In this document: one piece after another, positions 8,649 to 15,981 of the stretch
Layout of the letters: each line of letters starts with the position of its first letter
How positions within the stretch are numbered: position 1 is the stretch's first letter
Origin: Sporosarcina obsidiansis
GTDB taxonomy: Bacteria > Bacillota > Bacilli > Bacillales_A > Planococcaceae
Reading direction: 5' to 3'
DNA length: 39,878 nt
Assembly: GCF_009651005.1 (NCBI RefSeq)
Contig: NZ_WHVW01000027.1
Span: 1 to 39,878 of the forward strand
Translations under genes and position numbers: made by a program
The notes under the pieces: model-generated
The model's input: only the letters and a program-made list of their open reading frames with translations
Database searches by the model: none
Told to the model about the DNA's origin: nothing

Positions 8649-9414
8649 ATACCCTCATTGCCGCTTCGTATACTGCAGGTGTTGCATGGATTTTTATTTG
8701 CTCAAGTAAACTAGAAGTCTTGTCAAAATGAATCGTCTCTGTGCGACCATCCTTCCATTTACGGAAATAGCGCTCTTCAGTAATGGAAAATGTGCCGTCT
8801 TCAATTGTTTTTGCCACTAACAATGTTTTATTAAATGGAGAATCCGGATGATGGTGGATCAGTTCTTTTATTCGGTTCAAATCCTCCCAGTCAACGATTT
8901 CTGGCTCAAATGCATAGCGTAGTGTCCAATCATCTTTCGTTTGACGCTCGCAAACCACCGAACCTCGTTCAGTTTCCAAAGTTCGTAGTCGGAACGTACC
9001 GGCAGGAGAGCTGACTGGATCTCCATCCAATGGAATGGGCGCCATTGATAAGTTATTTCCTGAACCGCTATCTAGCAAGTACAGCGTCTTTTCATGTGTA
9101 AATAAATTGATTGTGTGTGTCCGATCCAAAATCCAACGTTGCTCTTCCCACACTGTGGCAGTTGCTAACGAGACATCAAATCCTAGTTGCTTCAGTACGA
9201 TATGAAGCAAACCATTTAGCTCGTAGCAAACTCCACCACGACCGCCATCGACCATTTTATCCAACAAAAATTGTTCTGTAATCGGCTCTTCATTTTTCAG
9301 TAAGACGTCTAGATTTTCGAACTCGAACAATTGGGCAAATAACGTTTGTACTTGAGCGATTTGCTGAAGGGGAGATCCTTGAAGTTTTAATTGATCAATG
9401 AGTTGTTGTGACAT
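8641..9414 (-). CDS. nat: Arylamine N-acetyltransferase
   Basis: 257 residues, close to the normal 255-280 of the NAT family. The catalytic triad can be read: Cys63 in GGRGGVCYELN, His100 in DRTHTINLF and Asp115 in LYLLDSGSGNN. These enzymes transfer acetyl from acetyl-CoA to the nitrogen of arylamines and hydrazines through a cysteine thioester, in the cytoplasm. The ATG at 9414 follows an AGAAAGGATG ribosome site. An extended -10 (TGCTATACT on the minus strand, hexamer 9463-9468) lies upstream. First gene of a two-gene unit with the lipoprotein gene. Confidence 0.93.
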   Translation of the reverse strand: MSQQLIDQLKLQGSPLQQIAQVQTLFAQLFEFENLDVLLKNEEPITEQFLLDKMVDGGRGGVCYELNGLLHIVLKQLGFDVSLATATVWEEQRWILDRTHTINLFTHEKTLYLLDSGSGNNLSMAPIPLDGDPVSSPAGTFRLRTLETERGSVVCERQTKDDWTLRYAFEPEIVDWEDLNRIKELIHHHPDSPFNKTLLVAKTIEDGTFSITEERYFRKWKDGRTETIHFDKTSSLLEQIKIHATPAVYEAAMRVYE

Positions 9415-9462
9415 AAATGCATCATCCTTTCTAAAGATATGGTCTGTTGTTTGATTAAGAAC

Positions 9463-9551
9463 AGTATAGCAGAAGCTCCTCTTTCATCTACCGTACTCCC
9501 TATCTACTAAGGTAGATGAAACCGTTTATAGTGGAATGAATCTGTTATTAT
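9463..9551. promoter_or_regulatory. Divergent promoter region with an 11-bp inverted repeat
   Basis: TTTCATCTACC (9482-9492) and GGTAGATGAAA (9511-9521) are perfect inverted copies; a third ATCTAC sits between them at about 9502. The left arm overlaps the expected -35 of the minus-strand nat promoter, whose extended -10 is TGCTATACT (9463-9471). To the right, the plus strand has an extended -10, TGTTATTAT (9543-9551), before the 46-residue gene. The arrangement suggests an operator shared by divergent promoters; the regulator is unknown. Confidence 0.45.
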
Positions 9552-9596
9552 AGGAACTAGAATGAATAGGTTTTATCGTACTAAGGAGTGAATTGT

Positions 9597-9737
9597 ATGA
9601 ATTATGCAAAAACGGTCATGTTATATTTCCCTGACAAGAATCACCCGAACTCACTTCGGATTGTACAAGATCCTACTAGCCAAATACGTGGAATTTATTT
9701 TACTAAAAGTCAATTGAAAAAAGTAACCGAGTTGTAA
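9597..9737 (+). CDS. Small 46-residue protein of unknown function
   Basis: A short open frame beginning MNYAKTVMLYFPDKNHP and ending in a basic helix-like stretch (FTKSQLKKVTEL). It has a clear AAGGAG ribosome site (about 9582-9588) eight bases before the ATG and an extended -10 promoter (TGTTATTAT, 9543-9551) upstream. No signal peptide or membrane helix. A real gene is favoured by ribosome site, promoter and codon use, but no family was recognised. Confidence 0.55.
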   Translation: MNYAKTVMLYFPDKNHPNSLRIVQDPTSQIRGIYFTKSQLKKVTEL

Positions 9738-9813
9738 CGGAATTTGCGTAAGAAATCATTGTGTTTGTTTAATGCACATGTACTAGGGCATGCTCACCCA
9801 AAGACCGGGCGCC

Positions 9814-9855
9814 TTAGGTCGATCATAATTGATTATAGGGAGCCTAACCCTCCCT
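9814..9855 (+). other. Possible structured leader before the ywqG-like gene
   Basis: TTAGG (9814-9818) can pair with CCTAA (9843-9847) around an inner ATCA/TGAT hairpin. Alternatively AGGGAG (9837-9842) can pair with CTCCCT (9850-9855), which uses CCTAA as loop. The two folds exclude each other and end nine bases before the GGAGG ribosome site (9864-9868). It matches no riboswitch class I know. Confidence 0.3.
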
Positions 9856-9876
9856 GACTAGTAGGAGGTAATGAAC

Positions 9877-10689
9877 ATGGAACTAGATCAACAGATGAAG
9901 GACCTACTGCCAAAAGAATGGCAAGAAAAATTGTTGGAATCGCAAAAGGATACAGTGGAATTTTCATTCAAATCTGAAGGAGAGTTGCCGCTCATCGCCA
10001 CTAAGGCCGGTGGAATAGGATATATCCCAAAGCGCTTGGCGTACCCAGTGAATTCAAAAGGGCAACCATTATCATTGTTGGCACAAATTAACTTTTCAGA
10101 AATCCCTAAAATGGATCCATTTCCGACGCAAGGGATATTGGCATTTTACGTAGATTATTATGATGATTTGATTGGTGCAGATTTTGGGGATAACGGCAGT
10201 GCAGATGGTTATCGAGTGTTGTATTTTGATTCGACAGAGGAAGAGAGTTATACGAGAGAAGAGCAGGTAATGAAGTTCCTTCCGTATCAAGAGGAAGAAA
10301 CATTTCTAGTGGTAGATACCGAGCTTCGTATGATACCTCGCCTGACGAAGCAACCCTTATTTACTGACATTGTGGAATTTAAACAAGTGTATGGAATGAC
10401 GAAGGATGAGATCGAAGTGTTTGATCCGTATGCAGATGAATTGGATGAACTTTTAGATTTTGGAACACGTCTGGGAGGGTATCCGAATTTTACACAGACG
10501 GATCCCCGAGTATATGAGAAGGAAGAAACCCATGATGTCCTGCTGTTCCAATTGGATACGGACTATGACATGGATGGGGGATGGGAGATTATGTGGGGGG
10601 ATAGCGGAGTCGGAAATTTCTTCATTTCTCGGCAGGATTTGAAAGATAATAAGTTCGAGAATGCTTGGTATACATGGGATTGCATGTAG
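9877..10689 (+). CDS. YwqG family protein (DUF1963)
   Basis: 270 residues. The order of segments is typical of the DUF1963/YwqG family: ATKAGGIGYIPKRLAYP, then SLLAQINFSEIP, GILAFYVDYYDDLIGADF, KLGGYPNFTQTDPR-like (here RLGGYPNFTQTDPR) and a final LLFQLDTDYDMDGGWEIMWGDSGVGNFFISRQDL. The family is cytoplasmic, widespread in Bacillus, acidic and of unknown biochemical function. The upstream ATG at 9871 is only two bases from the GGAGG site, so the ATG at 9877 is preferred. The possible structured leader precedes it. Confidence 0.88.
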   Translation: MELDQQMKDLLPKEWQEKLLESQKDTVEFSFKSEGELPLIATKAGGIGYIPKRLAYPVNSKGQPLSLLAQINFSEIPKMDPFPTQGILAFYVDYYDDLIGADFGDNGSADGYRVLYFDSTEEESYTREEQVMKFLPYQEEETFLVVDTELRMIPRLTKQPLFTDIVEFKQVYGMTKDEIEVFDPYADELDELLDFGTRLGGYPNFTQTDPRVYEKEETHDVLLFQLDTDYDMDGGWEIMWGDSGVGNFFISRQDLKDNKFENAWYTWDCM

Positions 10690-10771
10690 GTGTATGGACA
10701 TGAAGCAAACAGTATGATGCGTGACACACTAATATTGATCGAAGTGGTCTACAATTTTTTACTTGACTATC

Positions 10772-10784
10772 GACCGAATTGGTC
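10772..10784. promoter_or_regulatory. Candidate TetR operator upstream of the broken tetR
   Basis: GACCGAATTGGTC is a 13-bp near-palindrome with perfect GACC/GGTC arms, 18 bp before the tetR start. It follows a TTGACT -35-like hexamer (10763-10768). GGTCTAC occurs both at 10746 and at 10781. Position and symmetry fit an autoregulatory TetR site. Confidence 0.4.
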
Positions 10785-10801
10785 TACGGAGAGATGATAT
10801 A

Positions 10802-11422
10802 ATGAAAAACTTTTAAACAGTAGAAGCAGAAAAGCAACAACGAATTCTCAATGTAGCCCTTCAGGTATTTGTGGAAAACGGCTACGAACAGGCATCTACT
10901 AATCGCATCGTCAAACAGGCAGGAATAGGGAAAGAGATGCTTTTCCATTATTTCGGATCCAAAGAAGACTTGTTTCATTACTTGGTGAATCACGCGATCC
11001 AGTTCATTAGTGAGAATTATGTGGATCAATTTTACTTAAAAGAATGGGATTTCATTGAACGTTTGAAGCAAGCGGCCAAGTTGAAAATGAATGTGTATCG
11101 CGCTCATCCAGATCTGTTCAATTTCATAGGAATGATCTATATGAATGAACCGGAACGTTTATCTGAAACTGAAATGAAAGAGTTGAATGCTCTGCAAACA
11201 GATGGCTTTGCCAAACTTTATGAAGGCATTGATACAACCATCATACGAGATGATATTTCTACAGAAAAGGCACTGAAACTCATTCAATGGTCGATTGATG
11301 GTTATCAGCAAGAAATGATTGGGCTCTTTCGTGGCAAGAATTTGACACTGGTGGATTTTGATCCGTATTGGGAGGAATTTGCCGATTATATGGAAGTATT
11401 AAAGACTGTCTACTACAAATAA
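10802..11422 (+). pseudogene. TetR-family regulator with a nonsense codon near the start
   Basis: The ATG at 10802, with GGAG upstream, is followed by MKNF and then an in-frame TAA at 10814-10816. Past the stop the same frame continues TVEAEKQQRILNVALQVFVENGYEQASTNRIVKQAGIGKEMLFHYFGSKEDLFHYL, an intact TetR helix-turn-helix, and a full ligand domain of normal length. A single C-to-T change of CAA would explain it. Restart at the GTG at 10871 would remove most of helix 1 of the DNA-binding domain, so the protein is probably inactive. Its genomic partner, the following ABC operon, is broken too. Confidence 0.8.
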
Positions 11423-11435
11423 GGAGTGCATGCAG

Positions 11436-11711
11436 ATGAACGTGATCGAGGTAAAGGGTTGACGAAAACCTTCGGGAAGCATCATGCGTTGGATGGGCTT
11501 GATTTGGAAGTGAAGCCTGGTGAGGTATTTGGTTTCATTGGACCGAATGGAGCAGGAAAGTCGACAACGATTCGAGTGTTGTTGGGTATGCTTCGGGCGA
11601 TGTCTGGAGAGGCAACAATATTCGGGAAAGTTGTGTGGCGGGACGCGGTGGATATTCATCGTCGAATTGCGTATGTACATGGCGATGTGAATTTGTGGCC
11701 GCAATTGACAG
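11436..11711 (+). pseudogene. ABC transporter ATPase, N-terminal fragment, frameshifted
   Basis: From ATG 11436 (AAGGAG upstream) the frame reads MNVIEVKG and stops at TGA 11460-11462. One missing base there would restore the next frame, [45 protein letters not shown], with an intact Walker A (GPNGAGKST). The Q-loop region ([19 protein letters not shown]) is reached and then the ATPase sequence ends abruptly at about 11711; the signature motif, Walker B and the H-loop are absent. The gene joins directly to permease sequence, so a deletion of about 2 kb removed the rest of the ATPase and most of the permease. Confidence 0.85.
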
Positions 11712-11912
11712 GTGTACGCTTTCATTACACTATATTTAGGTGGCTTGTTTCAGTTACCTAGCTGGATGGAAAAACTCACTCCATATGGCTATGTGTCCAA
11801 ACTGCCAATTGGGGAGATGAATTGGCTGTCTGCAGGCGGGCTGATTGTCGTGACAACTGTTTTGTTGATAATTGGCTTGCACTATTACCGAAATCGTGAT
11901 GTTGCGGGATAG
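11712..11912 (+). pseudogene. ABC-2 type permease, C-terminal fragment
   Basis: The 66-residue frame reads [31 protein letters not shown], then a final membrane helix (AGGLIVVTTVLLIIGLHYYRNRDVAG). This is the usual last segment of exporter permeases encoded next to TetR plus ATPase in Bacillales. The N-terminal about 450 residues are missing, and the fragment is fused without spacer to the truncated ATPase. It has no start signal of its own and is presumably not functional. Confidence 0.8.
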
Positions 11913-11924
11913 GAGAACTAAAAC

Positions 11925-12218
11925 ATGGGCCTTTCAAAGAAATCATTACGAACTTGCAACAAGGGGCACCACTACTATAAAAGTAGTGATTGTCCGATCT
12001 GTCCTATTTGTGAGCAAGACCGCAATTTCAATAATGGATTTCTTTCTACTCTCTCAGCTCCCGCTAGACGAGCGTTGGAAAACAACGGGATCACTACGTT
12101 GCAACAACTTACAGCGTATAGTGAAAAAGAAATTTTACAATTTCATGGGTTGGGGCCCGCTTCATTACCTAAGCTGAGAACGGTTTTAGAGAATAATGGA
12201 TTATCATTCAAGAGGTAA
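11925..12218 (+). CDS. RpoA C-terminal-domain-like protein with N-terminal zinc-binding motif
   Basis: 97 residues. Residues 10-35 contain CNKGHHYYKSSDCPICPICE, four cysteines and two histidines, as in a small zinc-binding element. Residues 42-95 (LSAPARRALENNGITTLQQLTAYSEKEILQFHGLGPASLPKLRTVL) match the helix-hairpin-helix fold of the RNA polymerase alpha C-terminal domain, including the GLGPASLPKL turn. Stand-alone proteins of this kind occur in Bacillales and are uncharacterised; DNA binding is inferred. The ATG follows GGAG and AACTAAAAC. It lies 12 bp after the permease fragment and may be transcribed with it. Confidence 0.85.
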   Translation: MGLSKKSLRTCNKGHHYYKSSDCPICPICEQDRNFNNGFLSTLSAPARRALENNGITTLQQLTAYSEKEILQFHGLGPASLPKLRTVLENNGLSFKR

Positions 12219-12259
12219 TCATCAGTTACTTGTGCAACGACAATTCGATTGGTAAAGCT

Positions 12260-12294
12260 AAATTCAGCAGCGGTTCTATACCACTGCTGAATTT
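12260..12294. terminator. Hairpin between convergent genes
   Basis: AAATTCAGCAG (12260-12270) and CTGCTGAATTT (12284-12294) form a perfect 11-bp stem, extended by GGT/ACC. T tracts are weak, but the position between convergent genes suits a bidirectional terminator. Confidence 0.6.
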
Positions 12295-12308
12295 ACTATG
12301 CACTAATA

Positions 12309-12926
12309 TTACAACATTTGATAAAGCTGACTTGCTATGTATAGCGCAACCATCCATATAATAATGGCGGATACTTTGTTGATCAGTTTCAATAGTTTGC
12401 CCTGTGCATCGAAATGGCCAACTACTTTTCCTGCGATGGCGAGACCTAGAAACCATATCCAGGAAGTAACGATGCAAGCGATGGTGAACAGTACTTTTTC
12501 TGTCCCTGCGTATGCAAGAGAACTGGTCCCAATTACACCGATTGTATCCAGAATGGCATGTGGATTTAGTAGGGATACCGACATAGCAAAGAGAATCTGT
12601 TTTTTCGGTGTCATCCTGGATTCAGGTTGCTGTAGATTTGCAGGGCTACTGTTCCAAATAGAAAATCCCATATAAAGAAGAAATACCAGACCAATTGCAA
12701 AGAGACTGGTTTGCAAAATGGGAATGGACAATACGACGATCGATACCCCTAATACGGCCAATAAAATCAGTAACGTATCACAAAGTGAAGCTGTTAAAAG
12801 AACAGGAATCACGCCTCTAAACTTGTGTTGAGCGGCGCCTTGATTAAAGACAAATACATTTTGAGCGCCGAGTGGAATAATGAGTCCGAATGCTAATAGG
12901 ATCCCATGGAGAAGTGCGGTTAACAT
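12309..12926 (-). CDS. LysE/ArgO-type amino acid exporter
   Basis: 205 residues, the standard LysE superfamily length, with about six membrane helices. It begins MLTALLHGILLAFGLIIPLGAQNVFVFNQG, the family's helix 1 motif (GAQN). The second conserved block is LLNPHAILDTIGVIG. The start is the ATG at 12926, with AGGAGG five to six bases upstream; the frame extends further upstream but has no support there. Relatives export lysine, arginine, or cysteine and O-acetylserine. Lying next to a LysR regulator and a cysteine-yielding operon, an export role for cysteine or a related amino acid is inferred. Confidence 0.9.
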   Translation of the reverse strand: MLTALLHGILLAFGLIIPLGAQNVFVFNQGAAQHKFRGVIPVLLTASLCDTLLILLAVLGVSIVVLSIPILQTSLFAIGLVFLLYMGFSIWNSSPANLQQPESRMTPKKQILFAMSVSLLNPHAILDTIGVIGTSSLAYAGTEKVLFTIACIVTSWIWFLGLAIAGKVVGHFDAQGKLLKLINKVSAIIIWMVALYIASQLYQML

Positions 12927-13026
12927 GTAATACCTCCTTTCATTCTCATATGCAACGCTAGTACATTTTACTATGAAGCGAACGATCAGAAAAGTGATGC
13001 CATGATCTCTGCTGAGGCGTAAATGT

Positions 13027-13893
13027 TTATGGAATCCCGTTTTGAATGTAATAGATGAACTTTTCAGCACTTGGTGATAGGTGTTTAAAAGAAGTTGCTG
13101 CAATACCTATAGAACGGAAGTAATTGCCCTCTAATGGAATTGCCCGAATGTTGTTAGGTAAACGATACAGAATCATAGACGGTAAAATGCTGATACCAAG
13201 GCCGTTTTGAACCATCGAAATGATGGCTTGGTCTTCTTCAATTTCGTATTGAATCGTTGGTGTGATGTTATGCTTTTTCAGAATTCTGCTGACATCATTA
13301 TCAATTGTAGATTTAGGCATGATAAAGTGTTCGTGATGAAGATCTACATAGTGAATCAGTTCCTTGTGATAGAGTGGATGACTATCTGGAACAATGCACA
13401 ACAGTGGATCTTTTTTGATAGGAATCGTATCAAACGAATTTGCGGTGGGAAGGGATAAAAAACCGAAGTCAATTTTTCCTTCTGCAATCCACTCTGTAAT
13501 TTCGTTATAGTTTCCTTCATATAACTTGATTTTAATTAATGGAAAGTCCTTTTGAAAACTTTTCAGGATTAAGGGGATCCACTGAATAGATACGCTTGGA
13601 AAGGTGCCTATTCGAACAATTCCGGTTTCGATTCCGTTAATTTTAGATGCTTCTTGTAGCATTTGTTCCTGTAGCTTTAACATTCCCTGCATGTAGACAA
13701 GCATGGTTTTACCATTCTCTGTTAAGTTTGTTCCTGATCGGTTTCTAATTAACAATGTAAAACCTAGATCGGCTTCAAGACCAGTGATTGCATGACTCAC
13801 GGCAGACTGGGTCAGTTTAAGTGTTTCTGCTGCTTTTGATAAACTACCCAATTCTACAACAGTTCTAAAAATCTCAAATTTGGTTAATGACAT
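13027..13893 (-). CDS. LysR-family transcriptional regulator
   Basis: 288 residues. The N-terminal helix-turn-helix (FRTVVELGSLSKAAETLKLTQSAVSHAITGLEADLGFTLLIRNR, residues 9-52) is followed by an effector domain (TGIVRIGTFPSVSIQWIPLILKSFQKDFP...) of the LysR substrate-binding fold. The gene is divergent from the PLP-enzyme operon and lies 100 bp upstream of lysE on the same strand. A perfect inverted repeat in the intergenic region (13910-13932) is its probable binding site. The co-inducer is likely an intermediate or product of the operon, such as an amino acid or thiol; this is inference. Confidence 0.93.
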   Translation of the reverse strand: MSLTKFEIFRTVVELGSLSKAAETLKLTQSAVSHAITGLEADLGFTLLIRNRSGTNLTENGKTMLVYMQGMLKLQEQMLQEASKINGIETGIVRIGTFPSVSIQWIPLILKSFQKDFPLIKIKLYEGNYNEITEWIAEGKIDFGFLSLPTANSFDTIPIKKDPLLCIVPDSHPLYHKELIHYVDLHHEHFIMPKSTIDNDVSRILKKHNITPTIQYEIEEDQAIISMVQNGLGISILPSMILYRLPNNIRAIPLEGNYFRSIGIAATSFKHLSPSAEKFIYYIQNGIP

Positions 13894-13909
13894 ACTTCTC
13901 GCCTCTCTT

Positions 13910-13932
13910 ATACATGAATTTTATTCATGTAT
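13910..13932. promoter_or_regulatory. Perfect inverted repeat, probable LysR recognition site
   Basis: Arm ATACATGAAT (13910-13919) and arm ATTCATGTAT (13923-13932) flank three T. The centre (13921) is about 66 bp upstream of the start site predicted from the promoter at 13951-13980, exactly where LysR-type proteins usually keep their recognition half. A further ATTCAT half occurs just before the -35 (about 13945), where the activation half would be expected. Confidence 0.7.
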
Positions 13933-13950
13933 TGTATTATAAACATTCAT

Positions 13951-13980
13951 TTGACTTATGTAAAAGCTGAAAATTATAAT
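13951..13980 (+). promoter_or_regulatory. Sigma-A type promoter of the PLP/ATC operon
   Basis: TTGACT (13951-13956) and TATAAT (13975-13980) are 18 bp apart. The start codon at 14013 follows after a short leader with AGGGG. Confidence 0.75.
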
Positions 13981-14012
13981 AGAAGAAATAATAATTTGAT
14001 AGGGGATTAACT

Positions 14013-15233
14013 ATGATGAGAAAATGGGGAGTTAGCACGGAACTTATTCACGACCAACATGTCGCAGAAAGAAAAACAGGTGCTGTCGCCCAGCCGATCG
14101 TACCGGCTGTTGCTTTCTCTTTTGAAACTCATGAGATGGCTTCGGATACGGTATCTGGAAAAGTAGATGGGATTTATTATGGAAGATATGGAAATAGTAC
14201 TCTCCGCGTATTGGAGGAGAAAATGGCATCACTCGAAAATGGGGAAGCGGCTCTTGCTGTAGGTTCAGGAATGGCGGCCATTTCCTCTGTGCTGTTTGGT
14301 GTATTGCAAAATGGGGATCATCTACTTGTCACGAAAGACGTCTATGGCGGTACCTATCACTTTTTAACGACATTGCTACCGCGATGTGGAATTTCATTCA
14401 GTTTAGTCGATTGTACAGATGTCAATTGCATTGTAGAGGCAATTCAACCAAATACAAAAGCGGTTTATATTGAAACACCGTCCAATCCAGTGTTGACAGT
14501 TTTGGATATCGAAGCGATTGCAAATGTTACGAAACAATATGATCTTCCGCTCATCGTAGACAACACGTTTATGTCGCCATGCTTGCAAAAACCGTTAGAT
14601 TTAGGAGCAGACATCGTCATTCATAGCGCAACAAAATACTTGAATGGGCACGGTGATGTGATTGCTGGTGTGATTGTGGCAGATGCAGAATTTATTCAAT
14701 TCATACGCAAGCAAATCATGGGTGATCTTGGACAAGTATTAAGTGCATGGGATGCGTTTTTGATTTTGAGAGGACTGAAAACACTTGGGTTACGAATGGA
14801 ACGTCATTGCAGTAATGCCCATAAGATCGCAACGTTTTTGGAAAGTCATCCGCAAGTGGAAAGAGTATATTATCCAGGGTTGAAATCCCATCCACAATAT
14901 GAAATTGCTGAGCGGCAAATGGGGGGAATGGGTGGTATTGTATCATTTGAGATGAAAGGCGGCAGTACGGCGGCGACGTCATTTATAGATGCTTTACATT
15001 TATCGATGATTTCCTTTAGTCTTGGTGATCCGGAAACACTTGTACAGCACCCGGCAACGATGACACATTCATCCTTGTCTGAATCAGACCGAATGGATGC
15101 AGGCATTACAGATGGTCTGATCCGCTTGTCAGCAGGACTTGAGGATGTAGAAGATGTGATAGATGACTTAGCGCAGGCATTTGATAAAATAAAGGAAACT
15201 AGTAAACGAAACGGAGAGATGATCTATGGATGA
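14013..15233 (+). CDS. PLP-dependent trans-sulfuration family enzyme (cystathionine gamma-lyase/synthase or methionine gamma-lyase type)
   Basis: 406 residues of the Cys/Met metabolism PLP family. GSGMAAISSVL binds cofactor phosphate, DNTFMSP holds the aspartate that contacts the pyridine ring, and Lys208 in HSATKYLNGHGDVIAG forms the Schiff base. The block SLGDPETLVQHPATMTHS is typical of gamma-lyases. The position that is Cys in methionine gamma-lyases (YGC) is Gly here (VYGGTYHFL), so strict methioninase is less likely. In context, cysteine desulfhydration or cystathionine cleavage is plausible. ATGs at 14013 and 14016 are both possible. The stop overlaps the next gene by 8 bp. Confidence 0.92.
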   Translation: MMRKWGVSTELIHDQHVAERKTGAVAQPIVPAVAFSFETHEMASDTVSGKVDGIYYGRYGNSTLRVLEEKMASLENGEAALAVGSGMAAISSVLFGVLQNGDHLLVTKDVYGGTYHFLTTLLPRCGISFSLVDCTDVNCIVEAIQPNTKAVYIETPSNPVLTVLDIEAIANVTKQYDLPLIVDNTFMSPCLQKPLDLGADIVIHSATKYLNGHGDVIAGVIVADAEFIQFIRKQIMGDLGQVLSAWDAFLILRGLKTLGLRMERHCSNAHKIATFLESHPQVERVYYPGLKSHPQYEIAERQMGGMGGIVSFEMKGGSTAATSFIDALHLSMISFSLGDPETLVQHPATMTHSSLSESDRMDAGITDGLIRLSAGLEDVEDVIDDLAQAFDKIKETSKRNGEMIYG

Positions 15234-15981
15234 AATAACGAATTTGGAACCAGTTACCATGTATACGATAACTGCTAAGCTGATGAGTCATATATTGGAC
15301 AATGTGACAGACAGGTTTGGAGAAGAAGGCAAAACGATAATGCAAGCAGGCGTTCAACATGTTGTTGATGAACAACGAGCTGAAGAAGATTTGCAGTTAC
15401 CAGAGCAGGCATTATTTTCATTTGATAAGTTGTTTAACGATGAACAAATAAAAGAAACATTTCAATTCTACAGTAATGCACAAAAGTCAGCGGGACGTGA
15501 ACCACATACGATGTTTGCTGTCATGGCGAAATTATTTGCACATATCGCTAAGTCCATAGTAGAACGCTTTGGCAAAGAAGAAGGTGAGCGAGCGATGATG
15601 GATAGTGTCGGTGCGTTCGGTGAAGAACGTGGTCGCGATATTGCTCGTCGTGCCGCTGCTGTCGGGAAACCGAATACGATGGATAACTATCTATCCAACT
15701 ACGACATGGGACGCAGTGAACTGTTTGAATATGAAACACTTTTTCATCCAACAGAGATCGAACAGACATTTACAAAATGTGCGTTTGCTGAGCAATGGAA
15801 AAAAGATGGTATGGAGGACTATGGAATTTTGTATTGTCATATGATTGATCCCTCTATTGCCAAGGGATTTAACCCGAATTTTGAAGTCATACATGATCAA
15901 TATGTATTAAAAGAAGGTGTCTGTCACTTCCAGTTCCAAATGAAAGATGGAGAGAAACAAGATGGAGAGGTTTCAAAATGA
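15226..15981 (+). CDS. L-2-amino-thiazoline-4-carboxylate hydrolase family protein
   Basis: 251 residues. The C-terminal part (about residues 170-240) has the ATC hydrolase pattern (PF14196): FTKCAFAEQW with Cys185, ILYCHMIDPSIAKGFNPNF with Cys204, and VLKEGVCHFQF with Cys233. Family members open the thiazoline ring of L-ATC to N-carbamoyl-L-cysteine. An unusual feature is an internal repeat: residues 12-50 (AKLMSHILDNVTDRFGEEG) resemble 96-136 (AKLFAHIAKSIVERFGKEEG). The protein is longer than the roughly 180-residue Pseudomonas enzyme as I recall it. It starts inside the PLP gene (GGAG before ATG 15226) and overlaps the next gene by 4 bp. Confidence 0.85.
   Translation: MDEITNLEPVTMYTITAKLMSHILDNVTDRFGEEGKTIMQAGVQHVVDEQRAEEDLQLPEQALFSFDKLFNDEQIKETFQFYSNAQKSAGREPHTMFAVMAKLFAHIAKSIVERFGKEEGERAMMDSVGAFGEERGRDIARRAAAVGKPNTMDNYLSNYDMGRSELFEYETLFHPTEIEQTFTKCAFAEQWKKDGMEDYGILYCHMIDPSIAKGFNPNFEVIHDQYVLKEGVCHFQFQMKDGEKQDGEVSK

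Noticed and set aside
9738..9876. Known riboswitch (preQ1, guanidine, yybP-type)
   Set aside because: None of the conserved core sequences of these classes could be found; only alternative hairpins are supported.
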